Source of the DNA: an uncultured Spirochaetaceae bacterium
GTDB lineage: Bacteria > Spirochaetota > Spirochaetia > Sphaerochaetales > Sphaerochaetaceae
Direction of reading: 5' to 3'
Assembly (NCBI GenBank): GCA_944389295.1
Contig: CALXLV010000014.1
Location: 1-45,517, forward strand
Length of the DNA stretch: 45,517 nt
Shown here: positions 25,125 to 34,246 of the stretch, in pieces
How the letters are laid out: each line of letters starts with the position of its first letter
How positions within the stretch are numbered: the first letter of the stretch is position 1
Made by a program: the position numbers and the translations under genes
Notes under the pieces: generated by a model
The model's input: only the letters and a program-made list of their open reading frames with translations
What the model was told of the DNA's origin: nothing
Database searches by the model: none

Positions 25125-25874
25125 TCACAGCTCCCGGGAACTTCTGCGGAGATACTCCGTCGGAGGTATTCCCTCCACTTTGCGGAAAACCTTTGAGAAG
25201 TAGTAGATGTTCGTGAAGCCAAGGGAGAGAGCTATATCGGCGATTCTTGTCTCCCCTGATCCCATCATCTCCTTTGCCTTGATCACCTTCTGCTGGTTTA
25301 TGTAGTCGACGAGACTCATACCCATGATGCGCTTGAAGCTCTTGGACATGTAGCCGGGCGAGACGCAGGCGTAATCGGCGACATCGGAGAGGGATATTCT
25401 CTCTGTGATATGGGAAAGAACATATTCGCGAGCTCTGTCAGCTACGCTTCCGCCGGCTCCTCCCGTACTCTCCAGAACTCCGACAAGGGCATTCTCGACA
25501 TCGCTGAGGAAGAGAATGACCTCGCTGCGCCGCGAGAGGAAGTCCGCATTCTCAAAGATATCGTCTACAGCAGTATTCTCTCCCAGCCCCAGCGATGAAA
25601 GTCCGCTTGATACCGCGGAGCGCAGCGCAGATACGGAGAACTCAAGCTGACTTAGAGTGTGATCCACACTCTTCACGAGTTCCCTCATGCGCATGAATAC
25701 AGCGCGGCAGCCGACACTGTCCTTCGCCCTTATCGAGAGCTCGAGTTTCGGGAATGAGGAGTCAACCTCAAGAGGCCGCACTGAGATAGTGCTCTCATCC
25801 TTCTCGAGATAGTGCGCAGTGAGGCTAAGCTCCAGCGCTTCCCTCGCCTCCCTATATCTCGGCGATAAGGACAA
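25125..25874 (-). pseudogene. AraC-family regulator, N-terminally truncated
   Basis: The C-terminal 100 residues are an intact AraC double helix-turn-helix: ISLSDVADYACVSPGYMSKS, then ADIALSLGFTNIYYFSKVFR and the closing GIPPTEYLRR. Upstream about 140 residues form the linker seen in large YesN-like or sensor-linked AraC proteins, but the expected receiver or sensor domain is missing. The open frame ends on a TTG at 25874 with no SD, in DNA shared antisense with the truncated heparinase gene. The gene therefore seems to have lost its 5' end in a deletion. It would be unlikely to be expressed from here. Confidence 0.72.
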
Positions 25875-27192
25875 TACAGAGCTTGCGCTTGAAAGGCTTG
25901 ACGAGGAGATGGCCTTACAAACGCTGCCCGACGGGATGCACTGGGAGCAGAGTTCAATGTATCAGGCGGAGGTGCTCCACGCCGCACTTGATACTCTTCT
26001 TGTTGCAGAGCGTACTGAAACTCCAGTACCAGAAAGACTTAAAGACAGCACGCATCTGCTTGCAAAAGGGCTCGCCCGCTCACTGCGGCCCGACGGCAGA
26101 TGCTACCTCTTCGGCGACAGCGACGAGATAGACATGAGGGATCTGGCTGCCTCCGCAGCTGTGCTCTTCGGAGATTCAGAGCTCTCCTACTACGCCGCCG
26201 GCGGGCTTGATGAGGAGTTCATGCTCTCCCATTCACCGGAAACGGAACTGCCGGAACCGGAAAAGCCTGAGAGCCTTTCCTTCCATATGAAAGAGAGCGG
26301 AAATGTATTCATAAGGATGTCGGATGAGAGAGCGCTGAGGTTCCACGCAGGTCCGATAGGAAGCGGACACGGACATCTGGACCAGCTCAGCTTCGACATC
26401 TACGACAGTGGAAATGTCATAATAACTGATACGGGAAGGTACACTTATCAGGATACTGAGGAGAGACGCTTTCTCAAAGGCACATACGGCCACAACACGG
26501 TAATACTCGACGGCATGGAACAGTCTGCCATGAGCGGAAGCTGGGATATAACCGAAGCCGCAGCAGCCGCGATAAACTCCGTGGTGATCAGAGAGAACTG
26601 CAGCTTCATCTCAGCAAGCCACTCCGGCTATGCCGGAAAGGGCGCATCGGTCACGAGACATATTCTAACGCTCGGCAACAGCTTTGTGATCATCGCAGAT
26701 GACATAAGAACGGTAAGCGGAAGCAATGCGGAGATTCTCCTGCACTTCGACACAGGCACAACGCTCTCGGAGAAGGACGGAGTATTCACGGCACGAAAGG
26801 AGAGAAGCCGCGTGAAGCTGATCTTCCCGCACGGAGGGAAACCGGAAGTCTCCGAAAGCCTGATATCCAAACACTACAACGAGCTTGATTCCTCTCCGCT
26901 TATCACACTAAGAGAGCGTGTCGACGGAAGAAAGTGCATTGTGACCGTAATCGCATTCGATGAGTTCAGCTGCACTCCTCTTCCCGTTATCAAGACGCAG
27001 AGCGGGAACGAGCTTCCGGATGCGATATCATTCGGGGCAAGGCTGGAAGCAGAAGGAAAACGCTATGATGCGGCTATAGTAACAAACGAGTACCCGCACG
27101 GAGGCTTTCTCACAGGCTGCGGCGATGCTGCGGCTTACGGCAGGGTTCTCGTCTCCGTGAACGGCGGAGAAACAGAGGTTCTCGCATACTGA
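25819..27192 (+). pseudogene. Heparinase II/III family protein, N-terminally truncated
   Basis: Polysaccharide lyase-like protein for glycosaminoglycans or related uronic-acid polymers. The visible part starts in the toroid domain at ALQTLPDGMHWEQSSMYQAE and continues into the beta-sheet domain with the hallmark GHGHLDQLSFDIYDSGN, TDTGRYTY and KGTYGHNTVILDG. The length is 457 residues against roughly 600-650 for full members, with about 150-200 residues missing at the N-terminus. The only start is GTG 25819 with no SD. It joins the truncated AraC gene head-to-head, so both 5' ends and any shared promoter are gone. Confidence 0.75.
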
Positions 27193-27213
27193 TAGTACGC
27201 AAAGATTTCAGGA

Positions 27214-27219
27214 TATAAT
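27214..27219 (+). promoter_or_regulatory. -10 box of the GH88 gene
   Basis: Perfect TATAAT 20 bases before the ATG, with the SD in between. The -35 is weak. It lies after the truncated heparinase gene, so the hydrolase is expressed independently. Confidence 0.55.
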
Positions 27220-27239
27220 CGATATCCAAGGAGGATGAG

Positions 27240-28403
27240 ATGGCAAAGGAACTGACGGAACAAGAGAGAAAGGATGCGCTGAAAAACGCTGTGGCCATAA
27301 TAAGGCGCAATCTTCCTGAATACACATACAGGTGTCAGGACACCAATACAGTGAACGGCATCTACAAAGCGATAGACAACGTGGAGTGGACGACGGGATT
27401 CTGGCCCGGAGAGCTATGGCTGGCCTACATTGAGAGCGGGGACGAGACATTCGCCCATGCTGCCGGAATCTTCGTCGAGAGCTTCCGCGAGAGGATAAAG
27501 AAAAGGATAGCCGTTGATCATCACGACATGGGATTCCTCTACACCCCGTCATGCGTAGCGGCTTGGATGCTCAAGGGGAACGCACATGCAAGGGAAGCGG
27601 CACTCCTTGCAGCTTACAACCTCATCTCGCGTTTTCATGAGAAGGGAGAATTCATCCAGGCCTGGGGAGAGATGGGAGCTCCGGACAACTACAGGTACAT
27701 AATAGACTGCATGCTGAACCTTCCCCTCCTCTACTGGGCGGAGCAAGAGACTGGAAAGAGCGTCTACCGCGACATAGCACTGCGCCATACACGCACCTGC
27801 GTGAAGAACTCATTCAGAAGCGACTATTCCAGTTTCCATACATTCTTCATGGATATGGAGACGGGAAAGCCGCTCAGAGGCGAGACATGCCAGGGATACA
27901 GGGCAGATTCCTCATGGGCACGCGGACAGGCCTGGGGAGTGTATGGCCTTGCTCTCGCTTACAGGCACACCGGAGAAAGAAGCTATCTCGATCTCTTCGA
28001 GCATGTGGCAGACTATTTCATGAAGAGACTTCCGGATGATCTCATCCCCTACTGGGATCTTATCTTCACATCTGGCGACGAGCCGAGGGACTCCTCTTCC
28101 GGTGCGATCGTGGCATGCGGCTTCTTGGAGGCTGCAGGCTCATATGAGAAGCTCGGAGAGTATGAGAAGGCAGTCTCATACAGAAGGAAGGCGAAGGAGC
28201 TGCTGAAAGCCATCTATGACAAATGCATGGTAAGATCAGACGAAGAGAGTGTGAACGGTCTCGTGAAGCATGGAACATACTCGAAGAAGAGCCCTTACAA
28301 CACCTGCACGCCTGCGGGAGTGGATGAATGCGTGAGCTGGGGAGACTACTACTGGATGGAAGCTCTGGTACGTCTCGGCGGCGCATGGAAGAGCTGGTGG
28401 TAA
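27240..28403 (+). CDS. GH88 unsaturated glucuronyl hydrolase
   Basis: A 387-residue cytoplasmic (no signal peptide) alpha/alpha-barrel enzyme that removes unsaturated uronic acid residues from oligosaccharides released by polysaccharide lyases. The two catalytic aspartates are Asp96 in HHDMGFLY and Asp156 in RYIIDCMLNLP, both in the family context; WTTGFWPGELW and RADSSWARGQAWGVYG are further conserved blocks. AAGGAGG is five bases before the ATG. It adjoins the heparinase-like gene, as is usual in glycosaminoglycan or pectin degradation loci. Unlike that neighbour it appears intact. Confidence 0.95.
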   Translation: MAKELTEQERKDALKNAVAIIRRNLPEYTYRCQDTNTVNGIYKAIDNVEWTTGFWPGELWLAYIESGDETFAHAAGIFVESFRERIKKRIAVDHHDMGFLYTPSCVAAWMLKGNAHAREAALLAAYNLISRFHEKGEFIQAWGEMGAPDNYRYIIDCMLNLPLLYWAEQETGKSVYRDIALRHTRTCVKNSFRSDYSSFHTFFMDMETGKPLRGETCQGYRADSSWARGQAWGVYGLALAYRHTGERSYLDLFEHVADYFMKRLPDDLIPYWDLIFTSGDEPRDSSSGAIVACGFLEAAGSYEKLGEYEKAVSYRRKAKELLKAIYDKCMVRSDEESVNGLVKHGTYSKKSPYNTCTPAGVDECVSWGDYYWMEALVRLGGAWKSWW

Positions 28404-28422
28404 GATTTGATCAAAAACACTG

Positions 28423-28446
28423 GAGGCCCGGAGAATATCGGGCCTC
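28423..28446 (+). terminator. Stem-loop after the GH88 gene
   Basis: GAGGCCCG pairs perfectly with CGGGCCTC across an eight-base loop, 20 bases past the stop codon. There is no good T-tract on the plus strand, so termination may be weak. Confidence 0.6.
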
Positions 28447-28493
28447 AATCAATTCAAAGTCAGGCATATTACATCTGTCACTTGTAAATATTT

Positions 28494-28542
28494 TTGCGAA
28501 GTGAAGCAATTTCTCCCTACACTTATCAAAAATTTTGATAAG
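28494..28542 (+). promoter_or_regulatory. Promoter with a perfect 21-bp palindrome over the expected start site
   Basis: Possible -35 TTGCGA (28494-28499), 18-bp spacer, -10 TACACT (28518-28523). CTTATCAAAA-A-TTTTGATAAG (28522-28542) is a perfect palindrome that begins in the -10 box and covers the likely transcription start. It looks like an operator. Confidence 0.6.
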
Positions 28543-28561
28543 CTATTCACAGGAGAACGAT

Positions 28562-29776
28562 ATGCATAAGCTGATAATTGAAAGGCCGTCATACCTGAAA
28601 AAACTAAAAGATTGCACAGGCACGGATATCATAAGGGTCATCACAGGGGTAAGACGCTGCGGAAAATCATCGCTTCTCATGATGTATAAGAACTGGCTGG
28701 AAGAAAAGTACGGAAAAGAAAGTATTCTCTATATACGATTCGATGGGCCTGAATTTCTATTGAATAAAACGCTTAATGCGATGGCGGAAAATCTCAGGAA
28801 CGGAATAAATGCTGATACTAAATTCCTCCTTCTTGATGAAGTACAGCTAATAGATGGCTGGGAAGAAGCGGTCAACGCATATTACAGCACAGGACTGTAT
28901 GAGATAGTCATTACAGGATCGAATGCAAAAATGCTTTCAAGTGAACTGGCTACACTCCTTACAGGAAGATATACCGAAATTGAGATGCTGCCCCTTTCTT
29001 TTGGAGAATATGCCCGCTTCAAAGCCTCAGAAGAATCTGAACGAGAGAAATTATTCGAAGATTATCTCCTATATGGCGGTTTCCCGATAATAGCATTGCT
29101 TGATGACACTGAACAGAAAACTAATATGCTGCAGTCAATTCTGGACAGCATATTGTTCAATGATGTAAGACCTAAAATCAGCACCGAGGCAGGCAATGAA
29201 CCGCTGACAAGACTCATTGCATTTCTGAATGATGCCGTCGGTTACCCTGTATCATTAAATAATTTGGAGCATCGAATAAAATCTGCAGGCTACAAAATGT
29301 ATCATGAGCTTCTCAGCAAATATATGAATGCTTTCAGTTCTTCTTTCCTGTATTACAATGCTGAGTTCCACACCGTAAAGGGCGGAAACAGATTCGGACA
29401 AACAGATAAATATTATCCTGTTGATACAGGTCTGATAGCTTTAACAAAAGGAAATCTGAGTGAGAACTACGGCTCACTTCTAGAAACAGCAGTATTCCTT
29501 GAATTTAAACGGAGAGGATTCAAGATAAGCGTAGGCAAAAATGACACAGACAGCTCTGAGATTGATTTCATAGCAGTCAAAGGTGCAGAGAAAATCTATG
29601 TGCAAGTCTCAGCAACCCTCATGGATGAAAATACAAGAAAAAGAGAGTTCCATGCACTCGGTGAAATAAAAGATAATTTCCCCAAATTCGTACTGTCCAT
29701 GGACAAGCATGACTTCTCAATGGAAGGAATACGAAATATGTACATACCTGACTTTCTTTCTTCCGAATGTATATGA
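28562..29776 (+). CDS. AAA ATPase of the AAA_14/DUF4143 family
   Basis: A 404-residue protein with an N-terminal AAA_14 ATPase domain (Walker A GVRRCGKSSLL about 27-37, Walker B TKFLLLDEVQ about 83-92, then VITGSNAKMLSSELATLLTG) and a C-terminal DUF4143 domain with a nuclease-like ELEF-type region (LLETAVFLEFKRRG, then SSEIDFIAVKG and YVQVS). The Glu-Asp-Gln pattern recalls restriction-nuclease folds. These ATPases are widespread in accessory DNA and their role is unsettled. The start ATG 28562 follows AGGAG by six bases. It is clearly AT-richer than its neighbours, which suggests acquisition, and has a palindromic operator upstream. Confidence 0.9.
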   Translation: MHKLIIERPSYLKKLKDCTGTDIIRVITGVRRCGKSSLLMMYKNWLEEKYGKESILYIRFDGPEFLLNKTLNAMAENLRNGINADTKFLLLDEVQLIDGWEEAVNAYYSTGLYEIVITGSNAKMLSSELATLLTGRYTEIEMLPLSFGEYARFKASEESEREKLFEDYLLYGGFPIIALLDDTEQKTNMLQSILDSILFNDVRPKISTEAGNEPLTRLIAFLNDAVGYPVSLNNLEHRIKSAGYKMYHELLSKYMNAFSSSFLYYNAEFHTVKGGNRFGQTDKYYPVDTGLIALTKGNLSENYGSLLETAVFLEFKRRGFKISVGKNDTDSSEIDFIAVKGAEKIYVQVSATLMDENTRKREFHALGEIKDNFPKFVLSMDKHDFSMEGIRNMYIPDFLSSECI

Positions 29777-29920
29777 GGAACTCAACGGAGGCATACCAGA
29801 TATGGTAGGATGAGATGCTCATAAAGCAGCCCTGTTTTCATTCCAGCCTCCAGCATAAGATTTGATATGTCTTTCCGGCTAAGACTTTTCCATATGCATG
29901 ATTCCGGTCCGGATAATCTG
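29777..29920. other. Gene-free spacer
   Basis: Between the AAA gene and the amino-acid ABC operon terminator. Only short chance frames are seen; a 62-codon minus-strand frame crossing the terminator has no recognisable domain or ribosome site. Confidence 0.5.
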
Positions 29921-29960
29921 AAAAAAATCGTCATAAGACAGCTGGCTGCCTTACGACGAT
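29921..29960 (-). terminator. Terminator of the amino-acid ABC operon
   Basis: On the minus strand ATCGTCGTAAG pairs with CTTATGACGAT (one G-U), followed by seven T. Confidence 0.85.
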
Positions 29961-29980
29961 TTCCACTCAAAGAGGGAGCA

Positions 29981-31486
29981 TCACTCCCACTCCTTGATTC
30001 CCCTGAGTATTTTGTCCTTCTTCCTCCGTCTGGGGTTTATCGCATTCTCGACAAGGGTGACTATCCTTGTGAGAACGGCTGATATCACGAAGTACATGAT
30101 GGCCGTCACTATCAGAGGGAAGAACGCCTCATAGGTCCTGCTTCGCACGAGATCGCTTATCTTTGTCAGGTCGAGCACGGCGATGTAGCCTACGACGGAT
30201 GTCTCCTTGATGAGCGTCACAACCTCGTTCCTATATATAGGCAGGAAGTGCTGCGCAGCCTGAGGAAGTATTATGCGGAAGAAGCTCTGCCTCTCTGAAT
30301 ATCCAAGCGCTCTGGAAGCCTCGAACTGGCCGCGCCCTATCGCATTGCAGCCGACGCGGAGCATGTCAATCATAGAGCAGGCGAAGATCAGAGAGAAGCC
30401 CACGATCGATACCCACGTTCCGCTCAGGGATGATGACCCGAATACGATGTAATAGAGGATCATCAGCAGCAGTACTGTCGGCATCCCGTGTATGAGCCAC
30501 AGGAATACATTCGTCGCCGTATTTGTTATCTTCCCCCACTTCCTGCAGAGCATGTAGATGAAGAATCCGAGGGCTGTTCCGACAATGATCGACATGACAG
30601 TTATCAGAACCGTCACACCTGCTCCCTGAACGAAGAGAATCCATCTCGACTCCCTGACGAAAGTCTTGTTGAAACTCTCGGCAAGTTCCTGGAAGAAAGT
30701 AAGTCCCGATTCGTCCTCACCGAGTATGACAAGTCTTATCGGCGTGGAGTAATAGACATCGGAAAGAGTCCCCGTCTCGTTGCGTTCCGCGCTCACGACG
30801 ATGTTCATGCCTATATCATACTTGCCGCTCTCAACTCCGGGCGCAATCGCCTCGAAAGGCACTTCATAGAACTCGGGCGTATAGCCGTAGGCGCGGGCAA
30901 AGCGGCAGATAAAATCGACATCGAAGCCGGAGATATTGCCGTTGCTGATGAACGAGAACGGCTCATAGCCTCCCTCGACAGCAACTGCTATCGTCCCGTT
31001 CTCCCCTGTGAATCCCGAGATGTCGCAGGTATCGTTGACGGGGTCGAAATCGGTTATCCAGTAGTCGTAGAGCTCATCAAGAAGCCCGTTTTCATGGCTC
31101 TCGGCTATGAACTCATTGAGCTCTGAGAGCAGTCTGTCCTGCCTCTCGTTGTTGCCGATGCTGCGTGTCGCATTGATATACCCCGCAGGCTCCTCAGGTA
31201 CAGTGAGCTCCGGGTGGTTCTTCTTCTGAACGCCGTAGCTCACCTCCTCTATCAAATAGGCATCGATCTTGCCGGACTGGAGGGCGAGTATCATGTCATT
31301 GGGCATCGTATAGTACTGGAAAGTGCTGTCAGGCACTCTGTCAGCGATAAGCTCCTCATAGAGAACAGCGGTCTGCACGCCTATGTTCCTGCCGTTGAGG
31401 TCCTCTATCGTCTTGAACTCAGACTCCGCAGAGACGGAGAAAACCAGCAGCACAAGAGCTGCGAGAATGAAAGCCAGCTTCTTCAT
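29981..31486 (-). CDS. Amino-acid ABC transporter: permuted binding domain fused to permease
   Basis: A 501-residue fusion. A signal peptide (1-20, ending FSVSA) is followed by FKTIEDLNGRNIGVQTA to YDYW (about 24-143), which is the second lobe and C-terminal end of an SBP_bac_3 binding protein. Then TIAVAVEGGYEPFSF to STPIRLVIL (about 165-255) is the first lobe. The two lobes are therefore in reversed order. The permease part (about 285-490) has the HisM/GlnP pattern, with GAGVTVLITVMSII and the EAA loop EASRALGYSERQSFFRIILPQA. ATG 31486 follows GGAGG by seven bases. It overlaps the ATPase stop codon (TGATG), so translation is coupled. Polar amino acids are the likely cargo. Confidence 0.9.
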   Translation of the reverse strand: MKKLAFILAALVLLVFSVSAESEFKTIEDLNGRNIGVQTAVLYEELIADRVPDSTFQYYTMPNDMILALQSGKIDAYLIEEVSYGVQKKNHPELTVPEEPAGYINATRSIGNNERQDRLLSELNEFIAESHENGLLDELYDYWITDFDPVNDTCDISGFTGENGTIAVAVEGGYEPFSFISNGNISGFDVDFICRFARAYGYTPEFYEVPFEAIAPGVESGKYDIGMNIVVSAERNETGTLSDVYYSTPIRLVILGEDESGLTFFQELAESFNKTFVRESRWILFVQGAGVTVLITVMSIIVGTALGFFIYMLCRKWGKITNTATNVFLWLIHGMPTVLLLMILYYIVFGSSSLSGTWVSIVGFSLIFACSMIDMLRVGCNAIGRGQFEASRALGYSERQSFFRIILPQAAQHFLPIYRNEVVTLIKETSVVGYIAVLDLTKISDLVRSRTYEAFFPLIVTAIMYFVISAVLTRIVTLVENAINPRRRKKDKILRGIKEWE

Positions 31487-32598
31487 CACTCTTCCTCCGC
31501 CCATCTGAAGCGTATCGAGATCAGATGTTCATACCCCATCGGATCATCCTTGAGATCCTCCTGCTTCACCTCTGTGGTGGGCTCGGCGATGAGGTTCTGA
31601 AAGAGGCTGCTTTCCGATGAGTGAACATCGAACTTCTCCCCCTTGTAGCAGATAAGCATAGTAAGTATGTCGAGCTTCTCGGAATACTCTACCTTCACAA
31701 GAATGTCCGGCACTTCCGAAGCGGGTGCTATGTTATTCATGCAGATTTCCTCGAATGCGAGAGAGAGCTTTGAGAGACGCTCGGCCTCGATGAGCAGCTT
31801 CTCTCCATAGGCGGAAAGCTCCTCGTTCATCGCCTCGATGTCGAAATCCGGGGAGTTGATTCTGTATGTGAGAGACGAAAGACGCTGTATGAACTTCTTT
31901 GTTATCTCATGCTTAGGATGCTCGAATATCTGCTTGGGGGTGCCGTCCTCATAGATGTAGCCGTCATACATGAAGAGTATCCTGTTGGAGATTTTCCTGG
32001 CGAAGTCCATCTCATGAGTGACTATCATCATCGTGCGGCCTGTCTTGGCAAGCATCTTTATAACGGACTGGACTTCTCCGATCATCGACGGATCGAGAGC
32101 CGATGTGGGCTCATCGAAGAGGATGATATCAGGGTCCATCGCAAGCGTTCTGGCTATCGCGATTCTCTGCTGCTGTCCTCCTGAAAGCTCCTCCGGATAT
32201 GCAAATACCTTCGATGCGAGACCGACCTGCTGCAGAAGGTACATTGCCTTGTCATACGCCTCCTGCCGGCTTCTGCCGAGAAGCGTTATCTGAGGATTCA
32301 TGATGTTCTCGATTATCGTAAGATGGCCGAAGAGATTGAATGACTGGAATACCATTCCCATCTTCTTCCTTATCTCGTTGAGGTCACACCCTTTGCCGGT
32401 GATGTCCTGTCCATCCACGATGATGCTCCCTGAGGTCGGCTCCGTAAGCATGTTGATGCATCTGAGAAGGGTCGATTTGCCCGTACCGGATGGCCCGATT
32501 ATAGATATCACATCGCCGTCGTTGATAGTCACGTCTATGTCTTTCAGCGGGATGGTATCATCATCGAACACTTTCCTTAAGTGCTTAATTTCTATCAT
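31486..32598 (-). CDS. Amino-acid ABC transporter ATPase with extra C-terminal GHKL-like domain
   Basis: A 370-residue protein. Residues 1-240 form a GlnQ-type ATPase: Walker A GPSGTGKSTL, signature ELSGGQQQRIAIAR, Walker B IILFDEPTSALDP and the switch His in MIVTHEMDF. About 120 further residues resemble a HATPase (anti-sigma/histidine-kinase) fold, with LAFEEICMNNI as N-box and YKGEKFDV where a DxGxxFD box would be; the Asp seems lost. This tail might sense a nucleotide or a partner. The start ATG 32598 follows GGGGGAG by four bases. It is co-transcribed with the fused binding protein/permease, giving a full importer from two genes. Confidence 0.92.
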   Translation of the reverse strand: MIEIKHLRKVFDDDTIPLKDIDVTINDGDVISIIGPSGTGKSTLLRCINMLTEPTSGSIIVDGQDITGKGCDLNEIRKKMGMVFQSFNLFGHLTIIENIMNPQITLLGRSRQEAYDKAMYLLQQVGLASKVFAYPEELSGGQQQRIAIARTLAMDPDIILFDEPTSALDPSMIGEVQSVIKMLAKTGRTMMIVTHEMDFARKISNRILFMYDGYIYEDGTPKQIFEHPKHEITKKFIQRLSSLTYRINSPDFDIEAMNEELSAYGEKLLIEAERLSKLSLAFEEICMNNIAPASEVPDILVKVEYSEKLDILTMLICYKGEKFDVHSSESSLFQNLIAEPTTEVKQEDLKDDPMGYEHLISIRFRWAEEE

Positions 32599-32835
32599 CG
32601 CACTCCCCCTATATTGGGACATATTTAAAAAATCACTACCCTTGTATCAGATTTAGGGGATTAAGGCCAGCCTAATACCGCAATCTGCGGCAAATTACAT
32701 GCACATATAAGCAGGCATACAGAAGAGTATCAGGAGATATGAAATCTATCTCCTTTACTCATAATAAAATATTCACATAATCCTGAATCATGATTCTTTC
32801 CATGGTAACATGGTGCAGAATACCGTCAGGAGTGC

Positions 32836-32841
32836 TATCAT
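32836..32841 (+). promoter_or_regulatory. -10 box of the SNF symporter gene, leaderless arrangement
   Basis: TATCAT followed by six bases and ATG 32848. The 249-bp space back to the divergent ATPase gene also holds two small stems (CCGCA-atc-TGCGG at about 32683-32695 and GGAGAT/ATCTCC at about 32732-32753). Confidence 0.45.
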
Positions 32842-32847
32842 AGCGGC

Positions 32848-34233
32848 ATGACTGAAAGGGAGACTCTTGCAAGCAGGCTCGGCTTCATACTGCTTTCCGC
32901 AGGCTGTGCCATAGGACTAGGAAACGTCTGGAGATTTCCGTATATCACAGGGCAGTACGGAGGCGCGGCTTTCGTTCTCGTCTATCTTCTCTTCCTCCTG
33001 ATGGTGGGCCTGCCGGTCCTGCTGATGGAGTTCTCGATAGGAAGGGCATCGAGGGTCAACATCTCTGCAGCTCTCCGCACTCTTGAGGGGAAAGGAGGAA
33101 AATGGCACTGGTACGGCCCTGTCGCGATCATCGGAAACTATCTTTTGATGATGTACTACACGGTAGTGACCGGATGGCTTCTCTTCTACTTCTTCTCCGG
33201 CGTGAAAGGCGATCTCAGCGGGCTGGATGCCGCCTCATCTGGTGCATTCTTCTCTTCGCTGATGGCAAGCCCGGGAATACAGATAGTCTTCACTGCCGCA
33301 GCCATCATAGCAGGCTTCCTCATCTGCATGAAAGGGCTCAGGAACGGAGTTGAGAAAGCCTCCAAAGTGATGATGGGCTGCCTGTTCGCCCTCATAGTGA
33401 TACTCGCTGTCAACTCGCTCCTACTCCCCGGCGCCTCCGCAGGACTGAGCTTCTATCTTGTCCCTGACTTCTCGAAGATGGCGGAGAGCGGAATCGCGGA
33501 GGTGCTCTATGCGGCCATGGGCCAGTCATTCTTCACGCTTGGCCTTGGCATAGGATCGATGGAGATATTCGGCTCATATATTGGCAAGGAACGCTCGCTT
33601 ACAGGAGAGACGGTGAGAGTAATCTCTCTCGACACATTCATAGCCCTCTTCTCCGGACTGATCATCTTCCCCGCATCATTTGCCTTCGGAGTGAATCCGG
33701 ACTCAGGGCCGTCCCTCCTCTTCGTGACGCTTCCCTCAGTGTTTTCCCAGATGCCGGGCGGAAGGATATGGGGCTCGCTGTTCTTCCTCTTCATGTCATT
33801 TGCGGCGATGACTACTTTGATAGCGGTCTTTGAGAACATAATAGCCTACTGGATGGACTGCCATGGATGGTCGAGGAAGAAGGCATCCATAGTCAATATG
33901 GTCTTGATAATCCTGCTCTCGCTTCCGTGCATTCTCGGCTTCAACATACTTTCAGGATTTCAGCCGCTGGGAGCAGGATCAACGATTCTTGACCTGGAGG
34001 ATTTTCTGGTATCGAGCACGATAACCCCGATAGGCTCAGCACTCATCGTCCTCTTCTGCACATCCCGCTACGGATGGGGATGGAAGAAGTTCATAGAGGA
34101 GGCGGATACAGGCGACGGCCTCAAATATCCGCGCACCCTCAGATTCTACACTGCCTATATACTCCCCGCGCTGATAACAGTCATATTCCTCAAAGGCTAC
34201 TGGGACAAATTCGCCCCAGCCATTTTCGGATAA
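32848..34233 (+). CDS. Sodium-dependent transporter of the SNF/NSS family
   Basis: A 461-residue inner-membrane symporter of the LeuT/MhsT type that imports an amino acid or related amine with sodium. Helix 1 carries the unwound sodium/substrate segment SAGCAIGLGNVWRFPYI, and the helix 6 region is FFTLGLGIGSMEIFGSYI. About 11 helices are visible, as in MhsT rather than the 12 of LeuT. It diverges from the amino-acid ABC operon and converges with the ABC exporter. No SD precedes the ATG; the -10 box is six bases away. Confidence 0.95.
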   Translation: MTERETLASRLGFILLSAGCAIGLGNVWRFPYITGQYGGAAFVLVYLLFLLMVGLPVLLMEFSIGRASRVNISAALRTLEGKGGKWHWYGPVAIIGNYLLMMYYTVVTGWLLFYFFSGVKGDLSGLDAASSGAFFSSLMASPGIQIVFTAAAIIAGFLICMKGLRNGVEKASKVMMGCLFALIVILAVNSLLLPGASAGLSFYLVPDFSKMAESGIAEVLYAAMGQSFFTLGLGIGSMEIFGSYIGKERSLTGETVRVISLDTFIALFSGLIIFPASFAFGVNPDSGPSLLFVTLPSVFSQMPGGRIWGSLFFLFMSFAAMTTLIAVFENIIAYWMDCHGWSRKKASIVNMVLIILLSLPCILGFNILSGFQPLGAGSTILDLEDFLVSSTITPIGSALIVLFCTSRYGWGWKKFIEEADTGDGLKYPRTLRFYTAYILPALITVIFLKGYWDKFAPAIFG

Positions 34234-34246
34234 CGAAAACGCAGTC

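Noticed and set aside
29782..29970. 62-codon minus-strand frame
   Set aside because: It runs through the terminator of the ABC operon, has no ribosome site and no domain pattern.
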